64,000 nucleotides of DNA, taken from positions 1 through 64,000 of the forward strand of contig RPFO01001618.1 of the NCBI GenBank assembly GCA_009746045.1, given 5' to 3'. Source of the stretch: Mesostigma viride. Its lineage: Eukaryota > Streptophyta > Mesostigmatophyceae > Mesostigmatales > Mesostigmataceae. Made by a program: the position numbers and the translations under genes. The notes beneath the pieces were generated by a model, which worked only from the letters and a program-made list of their open reading frames with translations, ran no database searches and was not told the origin of the DNA. This document shows, piece by piece, positions 10,598 to 19,415 of this stretch. Position 1 is the stretch's first letter; each line of letters begins with the position of its first letter.

Positions 10598-10712
10598 TAC
10601 ACGCGCGACTGCGTCACGTGAGCATATTCTGATCAGACACTCCTGAGCATATGTCCTCAGTGGGATGGAATGGATGATGGAAGCTTTCTAGGTCCTAGTT
10701 ACAGGTTGTGGG
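10598..10712 (-). mobile_element. Retroposon 3' end with CGTGAC-GCA-GTC hairpin, type B
   Basis: On the minus strand this reads AACTAGGACCTAG, CATCCATTCCATCCC, ACTGAGGACATATGCTC, then a CACGTGACGCAGTCGCG hairpin and a short ATTAATG tail. The same string of blocks occurs around 29080-29102 plus 61856-61990, where the LTR retrotransposon interrupts it. Related hairpins with TTAA tails lie at 18320-18416 and 62808-62860. Confidence 0.6.
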
Positions 10713-11198
10713 CACCACGGCCCGAATCGCTATGAATGCCATACGCGGTCACACACGGCCGGAGCCCCCTAAATTAATTAATTAATTAATTAATTAAACT
10801 CGTGCTCCCGTTGGGGAGTCACGGAGCACCGAAGTGCTTTTAATCCCTGTGTGTGCACTACAGGAGAAAGGGCAGAGACCCCCAGTCTCCTTCATGCCAA
10901 AGGCATGCCACAGCTGCAATCGGGCGCGGCTAGCTATAAGGACAGGCTAACGATCCGGCAAACTGTGGGTGCAATAAGACCCATGTGAGCATATCATAGC
11001 AAGGAGCGTGGGCAAGTAATCTGAACATAGCCAGGGCGTAGCATGGCTGTACTAGGACTAGGCTAACGGGCTATGGCTGGTTGTGTACCGTGCGTTGGCG
11101 GCACGTGACTAGGTGTGTTGGCACAGCTAGGCGACATCTAGGCATGGCTGCCTTAGCGGCAGTGACGCCAATGGTTACAAGCTAGGGCTATTGCTATT

Positions 11199-12035
11199 CT
11201 AGCCCGCTGGGGGCGTCCACATCTTGTGGTTGATCATCAGGTCCCCGCCCCTCCAGTACACCTTGGGCTTCTGGGGGTCCTGCTTATGGCGGAGTTATTG
11301 CACCCACAGTTTGCCGGATCGTTAGCCTGTCCTTTTAGCTAGCCGCGCCCGATTGCAGCTGTGGCATGCCTTTGGCATGAAGGAGACTGGGGGTCTCTGC
11401 CCTTTCTCCTGTAGTGCACACACAGGGATTAAAAGCACTTCGGTGCTCCGTGACTCCCCAACGGGAGCACGAGTTTAATTAATTAATTAATTATGGCGGA
11501 GGTATTCCGGCCACAGGTCGCGTCGCTGCTGTTGCTGAGCGGGGGTGAGGTCGTCATCCAGCGTCCAGGTGAGGTCGTGCAACCGCTTGCGACGAGAGAG
11601 GAACCGCTGCTTATCCTCAGGGGAGGGGAAGGTGAGTAGGACTGGTGGGGGAGCCGCCTTGTCCCGTGAGTGGGGAAGGCGGTGGCACCCACGCAGTTCT
11701 ACCTCACCTACCAGGCCCATGAGGGTAAGAAGCTGGTTCTTGAGCTCGTCAGCAAGAGAGGTTGACGTCTCACCTGGCTTCTGGGGGAAGCGACGTAGCA
11801 CCACTCGGCACTCGCGGCGAGCGCGGTCGGTGACCTCTCGTTGCTGGGCCTGGCGGTGGTCCTCCAGCTCCTGGAGCTTTGTGGCGATGGCGTCGGTGGT
11901 GGAGGCGGTCGCTGACCGCAGCAGGTCCGCGTAGGAGAGCGGCGGGAGGTCGCCAGCATCCTGCCGGGGTGGCTGGGATGCAATGGTGGCCGTCTGCTCC
12001 GCTATCTTGGGGACCTGTGTGGCCAGGGCCTAAAT
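11199..12035 (-). pseudogene. LINE ORF1 protein, interrupted by a retroposon
   Basis: Minus-strand coding remnant. An open frame from about 12030 to 11487 gives a coiled-coil-like stretch (TKLQELEDHRQAQQREVTDR), then CRVVLRRFPQKPGET..., then LTPAQQQQRRDLWPEYLRH. After the inserted 196 bp the frame resumes with KQDPQKPKVYWRGGDLMINH and stops at TAG 11201-11199. The same protein, uninterrupted, lies at 63228-64000. The order coiled coil, RNA-binding core, basic C-terminal domain is that of L1-type ORF1 chaperone proteins. No start codon is visible at the truncated 5' end. Confidence 0.75.
11284..11501 (+). mobile_element. 196-bp SINE-like insertion with 11-bp target-site duplication
   Basis: Positions 11295-11490 are flanked by perfect 11-bp direct repeats TTATGGCGGAG (11284-11294 and 11491-11501). 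The insert starts TTATTGCACCCACAG, ends in the GTGCTC...GAGCAC hairpin and CACGAGT, and has a TTAATTAATTAATTAA tail. It differs from the module at 10798-10977 at only about one of 180 positions. Variable-length duplications and a 3' tail are the signature of target-primed reverse transcription. It could be a true SINE or a 5'-truncated copy of the ORF1-only element; no clear Pol III A and B boxes are seen. Confidence 0.85.
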
Positions 12036-12070
12036 GTTAGCCCCCTAAATGTTAGCCATGAGCAATATAT

Positions 12071-13869
12071 ATATTGTCTATTTGTCATGAAAAAGGCCTC
12101 AATTGAGGCCTTTTTTTTCAGCGGGTGTTGCATGTAATTACAATGAGCCAACAAACTTTATTCCAAATATGAGTGAAGGCCATGCATTATTATGATTGTT
12201 TTGGGGTTCCCAGCGCTTAACATCAGTCATATAGCCCCAATACCTATTTAATTATGATTTAATAAAACAGGGTGTCACTGCGACGGCAGCATCAACACAA
12301 CATGACCATAGATACAAGCGACAAAAAGGCGCAAGTACTCAGTTCCATCTGCATGTAACGTGTCTTTTGGACCTTAGGAGGTTTCCCCACGACACGGTAA
12401 GCATGGCATGACATGGCATGCTCCCCAAGGGACCCCTCACACACAATTGCACGGCCGGGGCTGTCGCGCAGCACTGCAGGCAGCAATAGCCTGCCATGGG
12501 TATTGCACGTAAACATGAGGAATTCAAAGCCTCTATTACAAACACGCACAAGGATCATGCATTATAATGATAGGTGTGACCTTCCAAGCGCTAAGCTTCA
12601 CTCACATAGCCCCAATGTTTAGGTTGTTACGGTATATTCTGACAGGGGTTTGCTGCCGCGACAGCAGATGAACAGCACATGGCAAGATATACAAGCATAG
12701 CTGGACACCATTTCCACACTCTTCAAGACCTCTTAGCTTGATTTTGGGCTTTGCAAGGGTTGCCTGAGACATGGCCAGCGTGGCAGGAACTGCCATGCTT
12801 CTTATGGAAAGCAAACACGTCTACACGGTGGGGGCCAGCCGCAGAGCACTGCACGAAGTACTATACCCTGCATTACGTCACAACGGCACTAGGCGCCGAT
12901 AGGCAGCTAAAAACTGACGATATCACAAGCAAATCGATGCCATTACCTTTCTACCACCAGGACGCACTTACAGTTCACACCCCTCACACCCGGGATCACT
13001 AAGCACGCATATGCGCTGGCGCTGAACGTGGCTGCATCAGAAAAGCTGTTCAAGCTCGGCGTTCTCAAGTTGTCCGGAAGCGATGCAGCCCGCAAATCTG
13101 GCCGGACAGACGCTCCATGCGTCGTCCATTGACGTATGAAAGCGGCTGCAGCGGCCTCACCAGCGCTGTTCGCATAATGGCGCTCCCATAGCTGGGGGCG
13201 CGCGCGCGTTTATTGTCCGCATCCCAGTTTTTCCTAGCTAAAAACACCCCTTCCTCTACCTACGGATCCACGCCAAAAGGCTCGAAAATAGCCAGTGCCC
13301 CTTTAGTCACAGCTGCCCCAACATCCCCCCCCGCCGTTCCGCTAGTCTCCTTCCCAGCATATCGAAGCACCGGCCTGCTGGCAGGCGCACTATCAACGCC
13401 GATTACGCCCCATCTGAATTTCACTAACCTGGCATTCAGCACACAAATAACGACCCCACGAATTTAGAAATCGACTTTTGACCCATTTAGCGATCGGGCT
13501 AGCTTCACGGATAGTTTATCTACCCGACGCGCTACTTACTGGTCGAAATGATGCACGAACGTGGCCATACGGTCTATTTTACTCGAGGCCGCCATGGTCG
13601 TGCATTCGTTAAAATTCGTCGTTCGGTTGCACGAAAGTGGCCGAAATAGGTACTTTCCTCCACCACATAATTTTCAGTAACCGTCGACCCCTGTCGACCC
13701 CAATGGGTCAGGACGCTCAGCACACATACCAGATTCGCGCCACTGGGCCCGGACGACCCATAGGACCGGTCCTTCCCGCCAAAATAACCGTCCCCAGGTG
13801 ACCTTGGTGAAAAAGGCCTCAATTGAGCCAAAAGGCCTCAATTGAGGCCTCTTGACAAATAGACAATAT
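12071..13869. mobile_element. 1.8-kb element with about 40-bp inverted termini
   Basis: Left end ATATTGTCTATTTGTCA followed by GGCCTCAATTGAGGCC (12071-12110); the right end is the reverse complement (about 13830-13869). The GGCCTCAATTGAGGCC palindrome is partly duplicated at the right end (13815-13850). The interior has no convincing protein. It has an internal imperfect duplication: about 12182-12300 and 12555-12665 share CATGCATTAT, AGCGCTAA, CATAGCCCCAAT and GACAGCAG-type blocks about 373 bases apart. Probably a non-autonomous DNA transposon. Flanks are AT-rich (AATATAT) and the duplication length cannot be fixed. Confidence 0.5.
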
Positions 13870-13908
13870 CAAGGAGCATGGGCAATATATCCCATCCCAT
13901 GTTCCCCA

Positions 13909-15354
13909 GGCGCTCTTCGCTACTCGCCGACTGGTGGAGGAACTGCAACGCCTTCAGCCTGGTGAGTCCCCTTTGCACCTTGTGCTGGTGGACTTCATCA
14001 AAGCCTTCGATTCGGTTTTCTGGCCTGCGCTTTGGGACATCCTCGAGTTGTTCCGGATCCCCCGCCCCCTGATTGCTGTCATCCGCAACCTGTATGAAGG
14101 GTCCACCACTTCGGTGCGCACTTCTTACGGGACCACGCCCCCATGCCCTTTACAGAAGGGTGTGTGGCAGGGCTGCGTGCTGTCGCCCTACCTGTTCATT
14201 ATTGTTGTCGAATACGTAATGATTTAGGCGCGCAAGCGATTTGCCCGCATCGTGGGCAGGGAACCAGGAGTGCAGGTTGCTAACAAATTCTGGCATGGCG
14301 GTGCAGACACGGAGATTCGGCTAGCAGACATCATCTACGCAGACGACACCACCCTCTTCGAGGACACTGAGCACGTGCAGACATGGCTTGACTGCCTGGC
14401 TCTCGAGGCCCGTGCAGTGGGGCTTGATCGAGGTCAGCAAGAAGACAGAGGCTCTGGCGGTTGGGCTCACCACCTCAGCGCCGCCCCTCTATCTCCTAGA
14501 CGGCTCTCGAGTCCTGTATCGGGACCGCGTTAAGCTGCTGGGCAGCCTGCTCCCTAGCTGCGAGGCTGATGTGGACCACCGCATCTCCCTCGCCTGGCAC
14601 GCTTTACGCCAGTACCGGGCCCTGTGGCGCAAGCCCCTGGGCAAGATCGAGAAACAGGACCTGTTCAAGGTCCTCGTCCTTCCTGTTCTCACGTATGGCG
14701 CCGAGACGTGGACCCTCACCGCCGACCTGGCCCGCAAGCTGGATCGACGGCGCGGTCACCAGCATGCTGCGTTCCATTTTCCGAGTAGGATATGCTGCTC
14801 ATGTCCGCAATGAGGACCTGTACCAGGGCATGCCCTATATCACCAGCACAAATAAGCAACGCCGCCTGCAGCTAGTAGGGCACCTAGCTCGCACCAACCA
14901 GGTAGACACCTCACGTGGCCCCCCCGCAGGACTGCGACCAGCCCAGCCTGGCCGGCACCTCCTGACGTGGGCTGGGCCCAGTGATGTTAGACGCCGCAAG
15001 GCCCGCACCTTCAAAGAACAGCTAGTAGAGGACATGGGGGGCCTCTCCGTGATTTGGAAGAAGATGATGGACAAGGCCAAGTGGGCCCAGGTCATAGAGG
15101 ACAACGAGCCCCCCCAGTGGGGAAGCGCCCGCGTGTGCAATCCCGCGGGAGGCACGCTAGATAGCTCCCCCTAGGGCAGCGTGCGGCTGCCTAGATAGAT
15201 GATGTAGTTAGAATGTTGTTAGATAGATGTAGTATGTAGCCAATGTAGATAGATTAGACCGGTAGGAATGTGTGCGCCCATCCATCCATTCATCGGGGTT
15301 AATGCTCCGTGACTCCCCAACGGGAGCACGAGTCTAATTAATTAATTAATTAAT
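13909..15354 (+). mobile_element. 5'-truncated LINE with hairpin and (TTAA)n tail
   Basis: Carries most of a reverse transcriptase and its C-terminal region (see the coding entry), then about 130 bases of 3' untranslated sequence with GATAGATGTAG repeats. It ends in GCTCCGTGACTCCCCAACGG, GAGCACGAGT and a TAATTAATTAATTAATTAAT tail (15335-15354). The last 30 bases and the tail match the 3' end of the SINE-like insertion at 11295-11490 and of the ORF1-only element at 10771. A fragment just upstream (13889-13908, CCCATCCCATGTTCCCC) matches the type B retroposon, so the 5' junction may be chimeric. Confidence 0.75.
13911..15174 (+). pseudogene. LINE ORF2 reverse transcriptase fragment
   Basis: Opens in mid-domain. 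It shows LVDFIKAFDSVFW (RT motif A), GVWQGCVLSPYLFI (motif B region), DIIYADDTTLF (YADD catalytic loop, about 14330-14360), LPVLTYGAETWTL and the C-terminal RRLQLVGHLARTNQ. It then runs to TAG 15172-15174. There is an in-frame TAG at 14225-14227 and two later frame changes (near 14430 and near 14750). Motif forms resemble APE-type LINEs rather than the RLE LINE at 4434-9713; the endonuclease itself is lost with the 5' truncation. Confidence 0.75.
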
Positions 15355-15667
15355 GGGGGGCCTAGGCCTCTCCGTGATTTGGAAGAAGATGATGGACAAG
15401 GCCAAGTGGGCCCAGGTCATAGAGGACAACGAGCCCCCCCCAGTGGGGAAGCGCCCGCGTGTGCAATCCCGCGGGAGGCACGCTAGATAGCTCCCCCTAG
15501 GGCAGCGTGCGGCTGCCTAGATAGATGTTGTAGTTAGAATGTTGTTAGATAGATGTAGTATGTAGCCAATGTAGATAGATTAGACCGGTAGGAATGTTTG
15601 CACCCATCCATCCATCCATCGGGGTTAATGCTCCGTGACTCCCCAACGGGAGCACGAGTCTAATTAA
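15355..15667 (+). mobile_element. Second, shorter copy of the same LINE 3' end
   Basis: Repeats the last part of the LINE at 13909-15354 from CCTCTCCGTGATTTGGAAG through the stop, the GATAGATGTAG region and the GCTCC...GGAGC hairpin, with a short TCTAATTAA tail. Differences are few (an extra C in a C run, ATGTTG for ATGATG). It follows the tail of the first copy directly. Either a 5'-truncated insertion into the first copy's tail or a local duplication. Confidence 0.8.
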
Positions 15668-16110
15668 GGGGAGGTGGCACCCCCAAACCCAAAAAATCTG
15701 ACATATGCTAATATCACTTGAAATTCATTTGCACAATGCTGAATTATGATTGGGGGCACTAAATAACATCTCTAGTGAGTTGTCCATGCACTTGTTGGGG
15801 GTACTACCCCCATATATACGCCAATAATGCGCTATAAATAGCAAAAGACGCTAATTAGGGCTGAGTATGCCCCAGCCAATGCACTTATTTGTTGGCTACC
15901 AAAAATCAAGGTCATATAGTTCCCTGAGTTTGTAGCTTGCTGAGCTATTTACATCATGGAAATGGCAAAACCTTGAACAGTTATTAATTTTCCCGCAAAA
16001 CAGGTCATTTTTTACCGGACATTGGGAATAAACATATCATAAACACTTCCGATAAGGCCACAAAATCAACAAAAATTCCGGCTAACAGGGGGACAGCAGT
16101 GTTCCAAGTC
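15668..16110. other. AT-rich spacer, nothing recognised
   Basis: Low-GC sequence without a plausible open frame or repeat that I can name. It lies between the LINE tail and the repeat-flanked PHD reading frame. Confidence 0.5.
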
Positions 16111-16510
16111 CCAGGTCATTCCGACAAGTCTAGCTCAAGTTATTGCGTCAGACGTGTTTTCAAAAAAATGCCCGCTAAAACAGAAAATGTCACTATATCA
16201 GCCCTTGTAAGCATCCTGCACAAGGCAGGCAGGGCAAAACCACTCCCCCTTGGGCTCCTTAGTCAACGGGGGGTCAGCGCAGCACCCATGCAGTCCTCCC
16301 TTGCACCCGAATGTGCTGCACAGCAGGAAAGGGACACCGTCAATTTCATCCGGGGAAGCACATGCAAGGCAAGGAATATTATCAACATCATTCTCATCAT
16401 CACTACTACCTTCCCCATCGTCCCCCTGCCCCTCCCTTTGCATCACGTCGTGGCAGCCACCCTTAACACAGGTCATTCCGACAAGTCTTGCTCAAGTAAT
16501 AAGGTTATGC
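16111..16510. repeat. Pair of about 40-bp direct repeats around the PHD frame
   Basis: AGGTCATTCCGACAAGTCT followed by (A/T)GCTCAAGT occurs at about 16111-16150 and again at about 16470-16500, both followed within 70 bases by GC(T/C)AAAAC. The spacing is about 358 bases and encloses the PHD reading frame. Confidence 0.7.
16198..16476 (-). CDS. Small PHD-finger protein or exon
   Basis: 92 codons from ATG 16476-16474 to TGA 16200-16198. An acidic stretch (GDDGEGSSDDENDVDN, about residues 18-33) leads into a Cys4-His-Cys3 PHD finger (CLAC... CSTFGC... LHGCCADPP... WFCPACL, about residues 36-85) that fills the C-terminal half. The frame may be a last exon rather than a whole gene, since an acceptor-like TTAAG lies close to its 5' end. 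It sits among transposon debris and is flanked by 40-bp direct repeats, so it may belong to a transposon. Not similar in detail to the PHD of the LINE at 4434. Confidence 0.5.
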   Translation of the reverse strand: MTCVKGGCHDVMQREGQGDDGEGSSDDENDVDNIPCLACASPDEIDGVPFLLCSTFGCKGGLHGCCADPPLTKEPKGEWFCPACLVQDAYKG

Positions 16511-18300
16511 GTGCTAAAACCTGAACATAAGCTTAAGGGGGGGTTCTTTGTATATGGCCACTTAGGCATGCTGTTTTCCATCCAAAAAGCCAGAAAGCAT
16601 GCCCCACTTGATCACAAAACATAAGCAAACGGCTAGGCACCACATCTTCCCTCACCTGCCCTCGGCATGGCCAACCTTGCCAGCGCAAGCATAGCAACAC
16701 GATCGCTAGGCATACATGCCAAGAGAGCATACACTATACTCTACCCAAGGTTACCTTGTAAACATAATGCCAAGAACTCAGCGAATCTATGATCAAAAGC
16801 ACATATAATTAACTCTACCACACTGATGACGACACATGCTCAAGGTTGGGGGTCACTGTGGCACGCACTGATGGGTTTCCTAGACGACCACTCACTACCT
16901 GACAAGGCGCTAAGGACCACTCAGAAAGCAAATAAACACAATCACACTTTACATGCCATCAACATGGATCAAATCCATGCTGAATATGTTGTGAAGTACA
17001 AAGGGGTGGCCACGCACCTCATACTCCTTCACCGTCCCTCGAGCATGGCCAGACTTATAAGTACGTGAATAGCAATAATGATTATGGCACTAACATGCAT
17101 TACCAGCATTTTCTATGTTTCTCCCAGGTTAGATTGTAAGGGTTATGCCAACCAAGCTTACCAACACAGCAACAACTCCTTAACTGCACTACCCGACATG
17201 GGCAACAAACTGGAACTATGGAGGGCAAGGAACCAAGGAGATCATGGCATACAAAGCTTGTATGCAGTCAACCATGTCAACCATGGTTGGCTCAGCAACA
17301 TTGCTGTCTTGTCACATCATCATAACAAGGAAAGCTCAAATAAACCAATGATGGCAGCTATCTACATGCAGTCACACAAATGCAATATCTCCAACATGAT
17401 CGTCGATTTAAAAAATTCCTTCCCTGGACGATAAAATGCAAAGAAACCAGTGGCGGCCGTTCAGCTTCTGACCGCTGTGATGCCGCTGCGAGGAAAGGGT
17501 GCGTCACTATCACACAACAAGAAGCGTCCATACGCACAACATCCTTGCCAGAACACGTGCTATGAAATCCCTTACGCCTTCCCTAGGATCTATCGGCTGA
17601 GACTGAAGCGGATTTGATCAAGACATCAACGAAAACAAGCTAAAGCTGCCAGGTATTCGTCAACACGACGGCAAGCAACGGAGAGTTAACTGGCGGAAAC
17701 TGACCAAAACGAACGCAAAAAACTTCGAACGATGAGCTCTTCGAAGAAAGAACTGATAGTAGATAACAGTCGCCACAAATCTATACCTTGCCCTCGTAGA
17801 TCCCTCGCCCAGGCGCGCAACAACGGCCGTTCTTCCATGGAAGGTTCCGACATGCACTGCGCAGGCCTGAAAAAATACTTACCGAGAATGGCCGAAAATG
17901 TAGCAAAAAGCACCCGTTCGGTTTAGAATTCGATGCTACCGATATGAATGCATCCTTCACGGTCAAAAAGACCCCCAAAACTGAGAATTTACTGCCGCAA
18001 TCACGAATTCTATTTTATTCCGCGCGACCAAAAAATGCAGATTACCCCCCATGCCGATGGCAGTAAAAGAAAGCAGCGATATTGTAAACCAGCCACTTGC
18101 CGCCGCAATCCAACATCATTAAATCATCGTCTTCAACATCCAAGCATTTTTTTTGCATTTCTCTAGCCCTACATTGCTAGTTTCGCCTAAACGCAGTCGC
18201 CATGGCCACTTCCGCAAGTGGTGCGCGCACGGAGCACCCACTTTTCACGGTACGGCCGGTGCCGCGAATTTTTTCGCGCGGAAAATATTCGGCGCGCCAC
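16511..18300. other. Intergenic stretch, no feature recognised
   Basis: Open frames here are all under about 120 codons, have no recognisable domain, and lack repeats. The stretch is of moderate GC, unlike the transposons on either side; it could include untranslated or exon sequence of an unrecognised gene. Confidence 0.4.
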
Positions 18301-18302
18301 GT

Positions 18303-18416
18303 CCCCTTAATTAATTAATTAATGTTCCCCTCCAACCGCGGACTTATCAGGGAGACAACCAGCGCACGTGACGCAGTCACGTGTCTATTCATTAATTAGT
18401 TAATTAATTAATTAAT
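18303..18416 (+). mobile_element. Retroposon 3' end with CGTGACGCAGTCACG hairpin, type B
   Basis: A (TTAA)n tract (18307-18323), then TGTTCCCCTCCAACCG, GAGACAACCAGCGCACGTGA, and the perfect hairpin ACGTGACGCAGTCACGT, then a second tail of TTAATTAATTAATTAATTAA type (18390-18416). The block GAGACAACCAGCGCA recurs at about 19848 and 62506 without the hairpin. Confidence 0.6.
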
Positions 18417-19040
18417 GGGCAATAATCAGTAACAGCGTGGACAGGTGTGCTACACCTACTGGAGTGCTATACTGCACACCAAAAGCTCACGTAGTATTCC
18501 TAGCACAGTTTCTGAATTACTGGCACCATGCACTCTCCGGTAAAGAGAACTTTTTTCTTTCGCAGTTGGGCTGTAGCTTGGGATGCCTTCGGATCAGGAG
18601 ACCCATGTAGCTGCGGAATCATGCCAGAGGTCCTAGTCCGAATCCGTAATGAAGTTACTTGAACTTTCGCATTTTTGGGGAATCTTGAACTTTCGGGTCC
18701 CGCCGCGCTAGGCAGCATCTAGTTCGCTATAAATGTTGCTTGCCTCGACAATACTCAGTAACATCTGCGTTCATTCAGCCAGTCACTTATCACATGCTCT
18801 GGTTGGGGAGTCACGGCAGACTCACAATAATACAAAGGACTATATAATTCTTTCGATCCCTTATTGCGACACAAGAAAAAAAGCCGTGAGAGACACCCAT
18901 CCTTCTCTGACTGCCAAGAATGCAGGCCACTGGTGCAATCGTAACTACTCACGGCAAGAGCCAGGCACGGACAGTTGTGGGTGTAGTACCTAGCTCAAAT
19001 ATTAATAAGCTGACATGCAGCGAAGTTGTGAGGTGGTATG
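18417..19040. other. 3' flank of SF3A2
   Basis: About 620 bases downstream of the SF3A2 stop (the gene runs right to left). Presumably holds the 3' untranslated region. A relic of the GTTGGGGAGTCACGG retroposon end lies at about 18804-18818. No gene seen. Confidence 0.4.
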
Positions 19041-19415
19041 CTACGGAGGTGGAGGTGGCCTGGGAAACGGTGGTGGTGGGAAAGGGCCACCTCGGGGTGG
19101 TGCTGGCATCCCGGGAGGTGGAATTGGAGGCATGAACACAGGAGGCGGCGGCATGGGCGGTGGAGGTGCCATTCCGGGTGGGGGTGGCATGATCCCAGGA
19201 GGTGGCGGTACCACCCCTGGTGGCGGTGGTACAACCCCTGGAGGCGGCGGTGGAGCCATCCCTGGTGGTGGGGGAGGTGGCATCCCAGGAGGGGGTGGCA
19301 TGCCTGGGGGCGGTGGCATCCCTGGAGGGGGCGGCCCGCTGGGAGGCCTTGGCGGAAGCGGCAGAGGTGCGGGGGGTGGTGGCTTCTCTGCCCTCTGCCG
19401 GAAATATACTTGCAG
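19041..19415 (-). CDS. SF3A2: SF3A2 exon 7 (proline-rich tail)
   Basis: 375 bases: LQVYFRQRAEKPPPPAP, which matches the family's QFHFKMEKPP segment, then PPPPGM and PPPPGVV repeats to TAG 19043-19041. The antisense frame is glycine-rich only because it mirrors the proline codons. Confidence 0.9.
   Translation of the reverse strand: MQVYFRQRAEKPPPPAPLPLPPRPPSGPPPPGMPPPPGMPPPPGMPPPPPPGMAPPPPPGVVPPPPGVVPPPPGIMPPPPGMAPPPPMPPPPVFMPPIPPPGMPAPPRGGPFPPPPFPRPPPPP

Larger units (their letters stand above)
10771..12035 (-). mobile_element. ORF1-only LINE derivative with (TTAA)n tail, carrying a later insertion
   Basis: Read on the minus strand: an ORF1 coding region (about 12035 to 11199), about 220 bases of noncoding sequence, then a 180-bp 3' module (10977-10798) beginning TTATTGCACCCACAG and ending in a GTGCTC...GAGCAC hairpin, then a (TTAA)n tail (10797-10771). 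No ORF2/reverse transcriptase lies between ORF1 and the tail, so the element would need enzymes from a full LINE. The end of the window (62808-64000) has the same layout. A 196-bp copy of the 3' module has jumped into the ORF1 (11295-11490). The 5' end is truncated or diffuse near 12035. Confidence 0.7.

Noticed and set aside
10798-11474. A 677-bp DNA transposon with 180-bp perfect inverted termini
   Set aside because: The right arm has its own 11-bp target duplication and tail, so the arms are two retroposons in opposite orientation.
12083-12120. A bacterial-type terminator (GGCCTCAATTGAGGCC followed by T8)
   Set aside because: The window is eukaryotic, and the palindrome is part of the inverted ends of the 1.8-kb element, present at both ends.
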